Positions 15,481 to 24,422 are shown, counted from the stretch's first letter. The stretch is DNA of 28,185 nucleotides from an uncultured Rhodospirillaceae bacterium (GCA_900320035.1 ONQU01000010.1:1-28185), one strand, 5' to 3'. Notes: generated by a model not told the origin, from the letters alone. Numbers and translations: made by a program.

Positions 15481-16811
15481 CAATTTTCTCCTTGCCCTTC
15501 TTTAGGCAATAAAACACCTTCAACCCAAGCGGCCGATTTAACTTGCCGGTATGCTTCTTGCACCCCTTCTAAAGTGACATTTTTAATACCCTCAACAAAA
15601 CCTTCAACATCTGCCAAATTAAAACCAATTGCTAGAGCATAACCAACCCAATAAGCAACATCTTCCGGATTATCATTGATATAAACCAAATCGGCCGTCA
15701 TTTTGCGCTTGACTTTTTCTAACTCATCAGAAGTAAAATTATTCATAGCCTGTTCTAAAGCATCATTTAAAATTTGCTCATACCAAACACGGTCAAACAC
15801 TTCATCCGTATTCGGTCTAAGTGCAAGACTAAACACACTGTTACCACGTGTTAAATAATGATAACTGGCGGCCACACCTAAAACTGCCTCTTGCTCAACC
15901 ACTAAATCTTGATATAGTGCCGAAGTTTCGCCACCACCCAAATATTCGGCCAAAACCAAATAATCAAAATAAGTTCCTTTTAAGTTTCGATAGTTAGGCA
16001 ACAAAAATTTTTGCACCATTTTAGCGGCTTGAATATTCGGTAAAGACATTTCTAAAGTTGTTTTGAACATATCTTTAACTTCTTGCGGTTCTTCACGCTC
16101 AATAGCTGCCGCCGGCAACTTTCCATAATATTTTTCCGCCAATTCATGTGCCAATTGCGGTTCTATATCGCCGGAAAGCACTAAAATAGCATTATTCGGT
16201 GCATAATATTGCGTATAAAAATCGCGTGCATCATCATACGTCAGAGCCATAATCTCATCATTTTGACCGGTAATCGGTTGACCGTAAGGCGAATTTCCCC
16301 ACAAGAGAAGATTAAACCGTTCATTGAACGCCGATGCCGGATTATTTTCCACCACCTGCTGACGCTCTTGATAAACAATCTTTTGTTCGGCATTAAAAGC
16401 TTCGCGATCAAACGCCAAATTTTGCATTCGGTCAGCCTCTAAAGCCATCAAGGCTTCTAATTTACTGATATCAGCCAATTGATGGTAAACAGTCATATCA
16501 AAACTGGTAAAGGCATTATGCTCGGCCCCGAGTTCATCCAATTTTTGCTTAAATTCATCGCTTTTCACCAATTTGGTACCGCGAAACATTAAATGCTCTA
16601 ACAAATGTGCTATTCCACCTTTGCCGCGAATTTCATCAACCGCACCGACTTTATACCACACCATGTGTTTAATCAACGGGGCCTTATGATTTTCAATCAC
16701 CACCACTTGCATACCGTTATTTAAAGTAAATTCCGTGGCCTTAAATAAACCGGCAAAGGCCGGCAACACCGACCCTAACCACAAGATAGCTGCTATGCAA
16801 ATAAGCCTCAT
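15480..16811 (-). CDS. M16-family zinc metallopeptidase, active subunit, periplasmic
   Basis: A signal peptide (1-20, ending PAFA) directs this 443-residue protein to the periplasm. The inverted zinc motif is complete: HLLEH (69-73), with the third ligand probably Glu149 and the accessory Glu142, at the spacing known for pitrilysin. It belongs to the M16B, processing-protease-like group and very likely works with the degenerate M16 protein encoded downstream. The stop of the upstream lipoprotein gene forms part of its ribosome binding site (TAGGG). Substrates are unknown; a role in clearing outer-membrane or signal peptides is inference from the lspA context. Confidence 0.94.
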   Translation of the reverse strand: MRLICIAAILWLGSVLPAFAGLFKATEFTLNNGMQVVVIENHKAPLIKHMVWYKVGAVDEIRGKGGIAHLLEHLMFRGTKLVKSDEFKQKLDELGAEHNAFTSFDMTVYHQLADISKLEALMALEADRMQNLAFDREAFNAEQKIVYQERQQVVENNPASAFNERFNLLLWGNSPYGQPITGQNDEIMALTYDDARDFYTQYYAPNNAILVLSGDIEPQLAHELAEKYYGKLPAAAIEREEPQEVKDMFKTTLEMSLPNIQAAKMVQKFLLPNYRNLKGTYFDYLVLAEYLGGGETSALYQDLVVEQEAVLGVAASYHYLTRGNSVFSLALRPNTDEVFDRVWYEQILNDALEQAMNNFTSDELEKVKRKMTADLVYINDNPEDVAYWVGYALAIGFNLADVEGFVEGIKNVTLEGVQEAYRQVKSAAWVEGVLLPKEGQGEN

Positions 16812-16817
16812 AACACC

Positions 16818-17024
16818 CTATTCTTCTGTTGTTTCACTTTCTTCCGGATAAGGTACCGCACTTGGTCGCACATTATATTCCGGCGGCAAAATCAGCGGAT
16901 TATTAACTTTAACATTACTCTCATTCGGTCCTCTGTGTTCCAGACCTAAATCTTGCTTGGTCCACCCACAAGCACTTAACACCAATACGGCAGAAATCGC
17001 CGCAGCCCAACATATATTTTTCAT
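16818..17024 (-). CDS. DUF3035 (BamF-like) lipoprotein
   Basis: This 68-residue lipoprotein has a signal peptide ending in the lipobox LSAC, with Cys19 the lipidated residue and Gly-Trp after it, which favours the outer membrane. The stretch ESNVKVNNPLILPPEYNVRP matches the DUF3035 pattern of alphaproteobacteria, one member of which (Caulobacter) was reported as the BAM-complex subunit BamF. It sits 8 bases after lspA, whose product would cleave its signal peptide, and 6 bases before the M16 protease. It is shorter than many members. Function by family only. Confidence 0.8.
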   Translation of the reverse strand: MKNICWAAAISAVLVLSACGWTKQDLGLEHRGPNESNVKVNNPLILPPEYNVRPSAVPYPEESETTEE

Positions 17025-17032
17025 TTATTTTC

Positions 17033-17491
17033 CTATCCTTTCTTATGGTTAAATATCTCTAAAAAAATCAAAATACAAGCCCCGATGCAGATAAATGTAT
17101 CTGCCATATTAAACGCTGGCCAATGATACTGTTTAAAGTGAAAGTCTAAAAAATCTAAAACTGCACCATAACGCACGCGGTCAATCACATTACCAACGGC
17201 ACCGCCGATGATTAGACCTAAAGCAACAATTTTAAGACGATTCGTTTCGCGCCACATCCAACGCAACAGAAATAAACAAACCGTCATCGCCACCAGACTC
17301 AAAACAACAACCCCAAGCTTTCCATGGTTGCTGAACATAGAAAAACTGACACCGCTATTCCAAACCTTGACGACATTAAAAAAATCGCCAAAGGCAAGAG
17401 CGCTTCCTGCCACCAAATGGCCAATTATCCACCACTTACTAAATTGATCTGCAAGTATTGCAACTAAAATAGCAGCTATGCCTAATAACAA
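17033..17491 (-). CDS. lspA: Lipoprotein signal peptidase (signal peptidase II)
   Basis: LspA is the inner-membrane aspartyl protease that removes signal peptides from lipidated prolipoproteins. Four membrane spans are visible in 152 residues. The catalytic aspartates are Asp113 (VLDF) and Asp131 (FNMAD), 18 apart as in E. coli, and GNVIDR (100-105) is conserved. The start codon is TTG: AGGGAG lies 7 bases upstream and no in-frame ATG is suitable. It opens a six-gene unit (lspA, DUF3035, two M16 genes, pgi, mutL) with gaps of 12 bases or less throughout. I could not fix its promoter. Confidence 0.95.
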   Translation of the reverse strand: MLLGIAAILVAILADQFSKWWIIGHLVAGSALAFGDFFNVVKVWNSGVSFSMFSNHGKLGVVVLSLVAMTVCLFLLRWMWRETNRLKIVALGLIIGGAVGNVIDRVRYGAVLDFLDFHFKQYHWPAFNMADTFICIGACILIFLEIFNHKKG

Positions 17492-17684
17492 TATTTTTCT
17501 CCCTTGCTATCTATCCTTATAGGCAATATAGGCTAAAAGTTTATGGTTAGCTACAAAGAAATAAAAATTTCTACAAGATTTTTAATAAAACAACATCTTA
17601 TTCAGTAAACATTCTCCAAAGTATATATAATTATAACTTGACGCCGAAAAACAAAATATATACATACCTCAGAGAATATATATC

Positions 17685-17723
17685 AAAAAAGTGTTCCCCA
17701 TGACTGATATGAAGAACACTTTT
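17685..17723 (-). terminator. Terminator of gap-pgk
   Basis: AAAAGTGTTC (17687-17696) pairs with GAACACTTTT (17714-17723), 10 bp, around a 17-base loop. On minus the stem ends in six T residues. It begins 25 bases after the pgk stop. Confidence 0.85.
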
Positions 17724-17748
17724 CAACACTCTTTTTAGGCAAGAGCTA

Positions 17749-18954
17749 TTATTTTTTCATAATAACAACGCCCGGTAATTCCTTCCCTTCCATCCATTCC
17801 AAGAAAGCACCGCCGGCAGTTGAAATATAGCTAAATTTATCAGCCACACCGGCATTAGCCAATGCTGAAACGGTATCACCACCGCCAGCCACAGTTGTTA
17901 ATTTACCGGCAACTGTTAATTCCGCAGCATGTTGTGCTACTTTATTGGTTGCATTATCAAACGGCTTTAACTCGAAAGCACCGAGCGGTCCGTTCCATAC
18001 CACTGTTTTGCACTCATCTAATTTAGCATTGATATGCGCAATCGTCTTTTCACCCACATCAAGTAATGTACCACCGCTCGGAATATTATCCGGATCAACG
18101 GTTTGATGTTCGGCATGTGCTGCAAACTCTTTAGCCCAAACCAAATCAAGCGGTAATAAAACTTCGCAATTATTGGCTTTAGCTGTTGCTAAAATTTCGC
18201 GTGCCGTATCAAGCATATCCATTTGCACCAAAGAATTTTCCGTATTAATACCGGCAGCGCCTTGAACCTTCAAGAAAGTGTGTGCCATACCACCGGCAAT
18301 AACCAATTTATCAACTTTTTTAACCAAATTATTCAACAAATCCAACTTGGTAGATACTTTAGAACCGCCGACAACGGCCATCAACGGACGTTGCGGATCA
18401 TTCAAACCGGTTGTTAACGCATTAACTTCTTCAGCCATCAATAGCCCCATAGCCGATGGACGCAATTTCGGTGCAGCAACCATCGAGGCATGAGCACGGT
18501 GAGCGGTTGAAAAAGCATCGGAAACATAAACATCAGCCGGTTTAACGAGTTCTGCCGCCCAAGCTTCATTGCCTTTTTTCTCCTCGTCATAATAACGCAG
18601 ATTTTCAAGCAATAAAACTTCATCAGCTTTCATATTTTTAACGGCATCAGCAACTTTTGCGCCAATACAATCATCAACAAACACCACCTTGTGACCGAGT
18701 GCTTTTTCCAATTCCGGCGCCACGTGGCTCAAAGAATTTTTAACATCACCCTTACCTTCCGGACGACCAAAGTGCGAAATTACCACAACTTTAGCACCTT
18801 TATTCATCAAAGTTTTAATGGTTGGAACCGTACGGTCAATACGTGCTGTATTGGTTACATGAAAATTTTCATCCATCGGTACATTTAAATCGGCACGTAA
18901 CATGGCTACTTTGCCACTCAAATTCCCCAAGTCTTCTATTGTTTTATATTCCAT
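17749..18954 (-). CDS. pgk: Phosphoglycerate kinase
   Basis: Pgk transfers the high-energy phosphate of 1,3-bisphosphoglycerate to ADP. The 401-residue two-domain enzyme is complete: the substrate-side motif MLRADLNVP (about 19-27), SHFGRPEG (about 60-67), LLLENLRYY, the hinge region with GGSKVSTKLDLL and, at the nucleotide site, AGGGDTVSAL and STAGGAFLEWMEGKELPGV at the C-terminus. AAAGGAA lies about 8 bases before the ATG. It is the second gene after gap, 96 bases away, with a long stem-loop between them and a strong terminator behind. Confidence 0.98.
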   Translation of the reverse strand: MEYKTIEDLGNLSGKVAMLRADLNVPMDENFHVTNTARIDRTVPTIKTLMNKGAKVVVISHFGRPEGKGDVKNSLSHVAPELEKALGHKVVFVDDCIGAKVADAVKNMKADEVLLLENLRYYDEEKKGNEAWAAELVKPADVYVSDAFSTAHRAHASMVAAPKLRPSAMGLLMAEEVNALTTGLNDPQRPLMAVVGGSKVSTKLDLLNNLVKKVDKLVIAGGMAHTFLKVQGAAGINTENSLVQMDMLDTAREILATAKANNCEVLLPLDLVWAKEFAAHAEHQTVDPDNIPSGGTLLDVGEKTIAHINAKLDECKTVVWNGPLGAFELKPFDNATNKVAQHAAELTVAGKLTTVAGGGDTVSALANAGVADKFSYISTAGGAFLEWMEGKELPGVVIMKK

Positions 18955-18982
18955 AAATTTATTCCTTTTATATAAATGAAAT

Positions 18983-19034
18983 TTTCCCCGTTAACTTCAA
19001 GTTTTGCATAACAAACCTTTGAAAAACGGGGAAA
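18983..19034 (-). promoter_or_regulatory. Intercistronic stem-loop between gap and pgk
   Basis: TTTCCCCGTT (18983-18992) pairs with AACGGGGAAA (19025-19034), 10 bp. The interior can pair further: TTCAA with TTGAA, and GTTTG with CAAAAC with one bulge, giving a nearly continuous 52-base hairpin. On minus only short A/T tracts follow, not a U run, so mRNA processing or protection of the gap message fits better than termination. Confidence 0.6.
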
Positions 19035-19050
19035 TTTTATTGAATCAAAA

Positions 19051-20058
19051 TTAACCGTTAACTTTAGCCATGTGGGCAATTAAATCTAACACTTTGTTAG
19101 AATAACCCCATTCATTATCATACCAGCTGATAACTTTAACAAACGTATCAGTCAGCTGAATGCCGGCTTTAGCATCAAAAATAGATGTGTGTGCATCACC
19201 TAAGAAATCAGATGAAACAACTGCATCTTCGGTGTAACCCAAAATGCCTTTTAATTCACCTTCTGAAGCTTTCTTCATAGCGGTACAAATTTCTTCATAA
19301 GTCGCCGGTTTAACTAAATTAGCCGTTAAATCTACCACTGAAACATCTAACGTCGGCACGCGCATCGACATACCGGTTAATTTACCGTTCAAAGCCGGAA
19401 TAACTTTACCCACAGCTTTAGCGGCACCGGTTGATGACGGAATGATGTTGCCGCTGGCTGCTCTGCCACCGCGCCAATCTTTAACCGACGGTCCATCAAC
19501 GGTTTTTTGGGTTGCCGTTGTCGAGTGAACGGTGGTCATCAAACCTTCTTTAATACCAAATGTATCGTTCAAAACTTTAGCAATCGGAGCCAAGCAGTTG
19601 GTTGTGCAAGAAGCGTTAGAAACAAACTGCGTACCTTTCACATAAGAATCGGTGTTCACACCGCAAACAAACATCGGCGTATCATCTTTTGACGGTGCCG
19701 ACATAACAACATATTTAGCGCCGGCATCAATGTGGCCTTGCGCTTTTTCTTTCGTTAAGAATAAACCGGTTGATTCAACAACATAGTCTGCCCCGATTTC
19801 ATTCCACTTCAAATCTGCCGGATTCTTTTCAGCTGTCACACGAATAGCCTTACCATTGACAACCAATTTACCGTCTTTAACTTCAACTGTGCCGTTGAAA
19901 CGACCATGCATTGTATCATATTTGAGCATATAAGCCATATAGTCAACATCAATTAAGTCATTAATACCGACAATTTCAATATCATTTCTTGTTTGAGCAG
20001 CACGGAAAACCAAGCGGCCGATACGACCAAATCCGTTAATACCTACGCGAACAACCAT
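19051..20058 (-). CDS. gap: Glyceraldehyde-3-phosphate dehydrogenase, type I
   Basis: Gap oxidises and phosphorylates glyceraldehyde 3-phosphate to 1,3-bisphosphoglycerate with NAD. The 335-residue protein has the Rossmann motif GINGFGRIGR (7-16), Asn33-Asp34 favouring NAD over NADP, and the catalytic SNASCTTNC with Cys151. The C-terminal SWYDNEWGYSNKVLDL is intact. AAGGAG lies about 8 bases before the ATG. It is first of the gap-pgk unit. A GC-rich 6-bp hairpin sits in its short leader. Confidence 0.98.
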   Translation of the reverse strand: MVVRVGINGFGRIGRLVFRAAQTRNDIEIVGINDLIDVDYMAYMLKYDTMHGRFNGTVEVKDGKLVVNGKAIRVTAEKNPADLKWNEIGADYVVESTGLFLTKEKAQGHIDAGAKYVVMSAPSKDDTPMFVCGVNTDSYVKGTQFVSNASCTTNCLAPIAKVLNDTFGIKEGLMTTVHSTTATQKTVDGPSVKDWRGGRAASGNIIPSSTGAAKAVGKVIPALNGKLTGMSMRVPTLDVSVVDLTANLVKPATYEEICTAMKKASEGELKGILGYTEDAVVSSDFLGDAHTSIFDAKAGIQLTDTFVKVISWYDNEWGYSNKVLDLIAHMAKVNG

Positions 20059-20083
20059 TTATTATTCTCCTTAAAATTCTATT

Positions 20084-20101
20084 GTGCGGACAGCCCCGCA
20101 C
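20084..20101 (-). promoter_or_regulatory. GC-rich hairpin in the gap leader
   Basis: GTGCGG (20084-20089) pairs with CCGCAC (20096-20101) around a 6-base loop, 25 bases before the gap start and between the promoter and the ribosome binding site. It stands out in an otherwise AT-rich leader. It could protect the mRNA 5' end; no U tract follows. Confidence 0.4.
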
Positions 20102-20128
20102 GGGCATTCGTTTAAAAAAACTGGTGCT

Positions 20129-20156
20129 AATTTAGCATTAAAGATAAATTTTTCAA
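20129..20156 (-). promoter_or_regulatory. Promoter of gap-pgk
   Basis: On minus, TTGAAA (20156-20151) and TAAATT (20134-20129) are 16 bases apart, with TGC directly before the -10 box (extended -10). The start would lie near 20122, about 63 bases before gap. Confidence 0.6.
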
Positions 20157-20316
20157 GCATTTTTTGAAGTATTTGTGTAATTTGTAGCAGAAACTTGAAA
20201 AAACAGGATACAACAGGCTTTTGTAATTAGATTTTGAATCGAATCCATATTTTATCTTGCATTTTTGAAAAAAAAAATCTAAATAACGAAAAACAACAAA
20301 AATGTAAGGTTTGAAA

Positions 20317-21441
20317 ATGGTAGATACCGAATATTACGACTTATTGGAGATCAGTTCTACTGCGTCGGCAGAAGAAATTAAACGCGCATTCCGCAAACAA
20401 GCTATGAAATACCATCCGGATCGCAATCCTGGTGACAAAGCGGCCGAACAACGTTTTAAACAAATCAATGAAGCATATGAAGTGTTAAAAGATGACCAAA
20501 AACGTGCCGCTTATGACCATTATGGCAAAGCCGGCGTGAGCGGTAATAATCCGTTTGGCGGTTTTGATTTTGGCGCAGATTTGGGTGGTATTTTTAACGA
20601 TATTTTCGCTGACTTTATGGGTGGCGGTCGTGCTGAAAGTAATCGGCGTAATAATCATCGCGGGGTAGATCTGCGCTACACGCTGAATATCTCGCTGGAA
20701 AAAGCCTTTACCGGTAGTGAAGAAGAAATTACTTACCCAACAGTCGTCGCTTGTGAACATTGTCATGGTTATGGCACCAAAGACGGTAAAGAGCCTGACG
20801 TTTGCCCAATGTGCAAAGGCAGTGGTAAAGTGCGGCGGCAGCAGGGCGGTTTTTTTGTGTTTGAAACAGCCTGTCCGCAATGCCGTGGTAGCGGCCATGT
20901 GGTTAAGGAACCTTGTCCGGAATGTAATGGTACAGGTCAGAAGAAAATCAACAAAACTTTGAAGATTAAAATTAAACCCGGTATTGATTCTAATATGCGG
21001 ATTCGTGTGGCCGGTGAAGGTACCGCCGGTGCTTTTGGAGCACCAGACGGCGACCTATATGTCGATGTGATGGTCGAACCGCACAAATTATATGAACGAC
21101 GCGATGAAGATTTATATGCATCGGTGCCGATATCCGTCAGTTGCGCCATTTTGGGCGGAAAAATTGAGATTCCGGGTATTGATGGTACAAAGGTGGAAGT
21201 TACCATTCCGAAGGGCACACAAAATGACACTTTAATCAAAGTCAAAGGGCAAGGCATGCCTCTGTATGACACCGAACGCCGCGGCGATTTATACATCAAT
21301 GTTAAAGTGATGATTCCGCGGCACTTAACCGATAAGCAGAAAGAGCTGATTGAGGCTTTTCGTGCTGCAGATCCCGATGATAAATGTTGTGAGCCGGAAA
21401 TAAAATCCTTTTTCGATAAAATAAAAGATTTATTTAATTAA
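20317..21441 (+). CDS. dnaJ: Chaperone DnaJ (Hsp40)
   Basis: DnaJ delivers unfolded proteins to DnaK and stimulates its ATPase. The 374-residue type I protein has the J domain with HPD (33-35), a Gly/Phe linker (about 74-103), and four zinc repeats with cysteine pairs at 146/149, 163/166, 186/189 and 200/203. Two C-terminal substrate domains follow. ATG 20317 is chosen: TAAGG lies 8 bases upstream and the product starts in register with the family, whereas the TTG two codons earlier has no such support. dnaK and grpE are not adjacent in this window. It is divergent from gap. Confidence 0.97.
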   Translation: MVDTEYYDLLEISSTASAEEIKRAFRKQAMKYHPDRNPGDKAAEQRFKQINEAYEVLKDDQKRAAYDHYGKAGVSGNNPFGGFDFGADLGGIFNDIFADFMGGGRAESNRRNNHRGVDLRYTLNISLEKAFTGSEEEITYPTVVACEHCHGYGTKDGKEPDVCPMCKGSGKVRRQQGGFFVFETACPQCRGSGHVVKEPCPECNGTGQKKINKTLKIKIKPGIDSNMRIRVAGEGTAGAFGAPDGDLYVDVMVEPHKLYERRDEDLYASVPISVSCAILGGKIEIPGIDGTKVEVTIPKGTQNDTLIKVKGQGMPLYDTERRGDLYINVKVMIPRHLTDKQKELIEAFRAADPDDKCCEPEIKSFFDKIKDLFN

Positions 21442-21466
21442 TTGTTGCTCGCACCAAAGACTATAT

Positions 21467-21500
21467 AAAAAAACTGCCGGAATTAACCGACAGTTTTTTT
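21467..21500. terminator. Bidirectional terminator between dnaJ and the amidotransferase
   Basis: Seven A, CTG and CGG (21467-21480) pair with CCG, CAG and seven T (21487-21500), with one C-A mismatch and a 6-base loop. It ends dnaJ on plus and, by its other orientation, the convergent gene ending at 21505. Confidence 0.85.
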
Positions 21501-21504
21501 ATTG

Positions 21505-22359
21505 TTATTGGAAATTTCGCGCCTTCTCCACCAGCCAATTGAAAATGCGTTGTTGCATCTCATCGCCATGCGCGGCGTAGTTTTCCGGATGCCACTGCAC
21601 GCCCAGCAAACCCTTTTCCATTTTACCAACGGCTTCGGGTACACCGTCTGTGGCAAGAGCATAGATATTCAATGGTAAATTTTTAATGCCCAGCTCTTCC
21701 TGTTGCACGCGCACCGGCGCTAGCAATTCACTATGCCGTGAATTGACCGGCAGACGCCATTGCACGCCCATCATAACACTAAACGGTTTATTTGGTAACA
21801 AATCGATGTAGTGTGCCAAACGCTCTTGTGTTTGATGATGCAACGGCGTTTCCACATAATCTTGCGAGCGATAGAGTTTGAGCCCGCACTCCGCGGCCAT
21901 TACCTGCATGCCGGCACAAATGCCCAAAACAGGCATTCCGATTGCCATGGCAAACTTAAAACACTCGATATACGCGCGACAACGCTGATTAGGATATTTA
22001 CCCTGATCAGCGACTTTGGCATCGGTATAATACCATTCCGGTGTGTTAAAACAACCTCCGGGTAACACCAAAGCAGCGCATTTAGAAAGTTGGCGCAGAT
22101 GATTACTATAGTTCATGAAAAGGACTCTTAACCCCGCTGAAGCCAAAGCCTTGACCAGATCTTCATCACTGCAATAATGTCCATCCTCTCGTCCAAGCAG
22201 AAGACCGACTATCGGTGCATCGTCTTTCGGCACCGCACAGCCTAAGCGTTCGTAGTCTTCAGGTTTGAGAACCAGCAAACTTTTTGCCATTTTTTCCATC
22301 TCCGCGTCCGCAATGCCAAATCCCTTGAACTGCGGCAAATAATTGACATACTGTTCCAT
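21505..22359 (-). CDS. Class I glutamine amidotransferase-like hydrolase (peptidase C26 group)
   Basis: The fold and catalytic residues are clear in 284 residues: the nucleophile Cys148 in LGICAGMQ (145-152), and His257 and Glu259 in GVQWHPEN. VNSRHSELL (205-213) matches the gamma-glutamyl-gamma-aminobutyrate hydrolase (PuuD-like) branch, which cleaves free gamma-glutamyl amides. The substrate cannot be told from sequence. The first 40 residues extend beyond the usual start. The ATG at 22359 has no Shine-Dalgarno sequence, and ATG 22290 follows GGAG, so a shorter product is possible. It is a single gene, convergent with dnaJ. It is unlikely to be a biosynthetic amidotransferase, as no synthase domain or partner is nearby. 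Confidence 0.85.
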   Translation of the reverse strand: MEQYVNYLPQFKGFGIADAEMEKMAKSLLVLKPEDYERLGCAVPKDDAPIVGLLLGREDGHYCSDEDLVKALASAGLRVLFMNYSNHLRQLSKCAALVLPGGCFNTPEWYYTDAKVADQGKYPNQRCRAYIECFKFAMAIGMPVLGICAGMQVMAAECGLKLYRSQDYVETPLHHQTQERLAHYIDLLPNKPFSVMMGVQWRLPVNSRHSELLAPVRVQQEELGIKNLPLNIYALATDGVPEAVGKMEKGLLGVQWHPENYAAHGDEMQQRIFNWLVEKARNFQ

Positions 22360-22456
22360 AGTTTAAAATAATAAAAAAATGAATAATAAAGTTAATTGCT
22401 AATTTTGTATCACAATAAACTTAATTTGTCAATATTATATTAGATTGAAATGAAGA

Positions 22457-24217
22457 TTATTTCATTTGTGCCTGATAAAGCGCACCGTAAATGCTATCAG
22501 GATTGTTGACAAGTTCTTCATGCGTGCCGGTTTCAACAATTTTACCGTAGTTGATAACCACAATTTTGTCAGCATGACGCACGGTTGAAAGACGGTGTGC
22601 AATCACAATCACCGTGCGATCAGCCATCAGATTGTCAATTGCTTTCTGCACTTCAGCTTCCGACTTATTATCCAAAGCCGATGTCGCTTCATCCAAAATA
22701 ACCAGCGGTGCATTTTTCAAAAATGCCCGAGCAATAGCTATCCGTTGCTTTTGTCCACCGCTCAGCAACGCTCCCCGTTCACCTACCGGCGTATCTAACC
22801 CTTGCGGTAAATCTTTTACAAAAGCATCAACGTACGCGCTTTTCACCGCTTGTTGCAATTCTTCTTCCGTAGCATCAGCTTTGCCGAGCATAATATTGTC
22901 GCGAATGGTACCGCTGAAAAGGTAATTATCTTGAAATACGATCGACATCTGTTGCCGCAATGATTGTAACGTATAGTCACGAATATCATGATGATCAATT
23001 AATATTTGCCCTTGTGTTACATCATAAAAGCGCGGCAATAAGCTGACAAAAGTACTTTTACCGCCACCGGAATTACCGACCAAAGCAACGGTTTCTCCTT
23101 TATTGATTTTAAGATTGATATTTTCCAACACCGGTTTGCCTTCAACATAAGCAAAACCGACATTATTATATTCAATACCATCTGCAATTTCCATCAGCTC
23201 TCGAGCATCTGGTTTATCCATTATCTTCGGTATATTGTTCATCAGCTCAAAAACGCGTTCCATCGCCATTAAAGCAATTTGCACATTATTAAAACTGTTG
23301 CCGATACTCTTAATCGGATTATATAATAAAATCAGCGCCGCCACAAATGAAACAAAATTACCGGCGGTAATTTGATGACTCAAAATCAACCAACTGCCCA
23401 CCCAAATGACCAAGGCGATACCAACGGATACCACAAAATGCATAAGCGGTGATAACATTCCGGTTCGTTGCACCATTTTCATGCCTAACTTAAACACCCG
23501 GCGCAAGGTATCATCAAAACGCGCAGTTTGGTAGTCATACAGGTTATATGAACTAATAACCCGATTACCGCCAAAAGATTCGTTATAATGCGTGACAACT
23601 TCTGCATTGGTAAAAATAGTTTTTTTGTTTATGTCTTTAATTCTGCGTCGAACCTGTGTTAATGGAAACAAAGCCGCTGCCAAGATAACCACAGCAATTA
23701 AGGCCAATTGCCATGAATTATAAAACAACACACCGATTAAGGTGACAGAAGAAAAAAAGCGGGTCGAAAATTGCTTAATATTATTCAGCAATCCGGCGCA
23801 AGCATCATCAACATCTTTATTGAAGCGTACCACCACATTTCCTGAGGTGTTGGTATCAAAATAAGTTGCGTCAAATTGCAATAATTTATCAAAAAGTTTA
23901 ATTTTAACATCGCTGGCAATACGATTTCCAACCCATGTGTTGGCATAAGAGGCCGTAAAGGTTAGCGCTCCTTGCACGGCACTAAATACAACAATTGCGA
24001 TTGGAATCCACAACGTGTTGGTGTTTTTTTCAATCATCATCACATCCATATATGGCTTGAGTGCCCATGCAATCACACCATCGAGTGCACCTACCGGAAT
24101 AGTGATAAAAACAGCCAAAAGCGCCATTGCCCAATAAGGACGAACAAACGGCCACATTTGGCTATAATTAGCAATAAAATTGACTTTTTTAGTTTTTGCA
24201 AACAACTTTTTCAGCAT
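22457..24217 (-). CDS. msbA: MsbA-type ABC exporter (lipid A/multidrug), membrane and ATPase fused
   Basis: This 586-residue half-transporter forms a homodimer in the inner membrane. Six membrane spans (about 28-320) are followed by an ATPase with Walker A GNSGGGKST (381-389), Q-loop VFQDN (427-431), signature LLSGGQ (484-489), Walker B VILDE (506-510) and H-loop His541. Domain order and length fit the MsbA/lipid flippase family (type IV exporter), and lipid A core export is the most likely task. Other exporters of this shape cannot be excluded. It has its own promoter and is monocistronic; GAGAG lies upstream of the ATG. Confidence 0.9.
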   Translation of the reverse strand: MLKKLFAKTKKVNFIANYSQMWPFVRPYWAMALLAVFITIPVGALDGVIAWALKPYMDVMMIEKNTNTLWIPIAIVVFSAVQGALTFTASYANTWVGNRIASDVKIKLFDKLLQFDATYFDTNTSGNVVVRFNKDVDDACAGLLNNIKQFSTRFFSSVTLIGVLFYNSWQLALIAVVILAAALFPLTQVRRRIKDINKKTIFTNAEVVTHYNESFGGNRVISSYNLYDYQTARFDDTLRRVFKLGMKMVQRTGMLSPLMHFVVSVGIALVIWVGSWLILSHQITAGNFVSFVAALILLYNPIKSIGNSFNNVQIALMAMERVFELMNNIPKIMDKPDARELMEIADGIEYNNVGFAYVEGKPVLENINLKINKGETVALVGNSGGGKSTFVSLLPRFYDVTQGQILIDHHDIRDYTLQSLRQQMSIVFQDNYLFSGTIRDNIMLGKADATEEELQQAVKSAYVDAFVKDLPQGLDTPVGERGALLSGGQKQRIAIARAFLKNAPLVILDEATSALDNKSEAEVQKAIDNLMADRTVIVIAHRLSTVRHADKIVVINYGKIVETGTHEELVNNPDSIYGALYQAQMK

Positions 24218-24241
24218 TTTAAACTCTCAATTCTCTTGCTT

Positions 24242-24269
24242 ACTATAAGCTAAATTTTGCTAATGTCCA
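24242..24269 (-). promoter_or_regulatory. Promoter of the ABC exporter
   Basis: On minus, TGGACA (24269-24264) and TATAGT (24247-24242) are 16 bases apart, 10 of 12 consensus positions. The start would fall near 24235, leaving a leader of about 18 bases. Confidence 0.65.
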
Positions 24270-24364
24270 GCCATTCACCTAAGATATAAACGATATTTTG
24301 TAGATTGAATTTAAATTTCAAATTAGAGTGAAACATACATAAGCACTGCGCTACATGCCGTATT

Positions 24365-24421
24365 TTATCGGTGTGACCTTGCGCACAACCAATAATGTTT
24401 TTAACATACGTTCAAGTATGT
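24365..24421 (-). promoter_or_regulatory. Two stem-loops following the 21-residue peptide gene
   Basis: On minus the RNA first forms a perfect 6-bp stem with a 6-base loop (24421-24404), starting 1 base after the stop codon. It then forms an 11-bp stem with one bulge and an 8-base loop (24395-24365). Neither is followed by a U run on minus, so they may protect the 3' end or belong to a longer structured RNA; the 11-bp stem has a T tract only on plus. Confidence 0.5.
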
Positions 24422-24422
24422 A

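Noticed and set aside
17638..17666. Plus-strand promoter-like TTGACG-17-TACATA
   Set aside because: No plus-strand gene follows for over 2 kb; the region is AT-rich and such matches are expected by chance.
20193..20199. CTTGAAA upstream of dnaJ as a heat-shock sigma-32 -35 box
   Set aside because: No CCCCAT-like or alphaproteobacterial -10 box lies at 13-18 bases downstream, so a heat-shock promoter is unsupported.
24365..24395. 11-bp hairpin read as a plus-strand terminator
   Set aside because: It has a T tract on plus, but no plus-strand transcript source is nearby; it is treated as part of the minus-strand peptide transcript.
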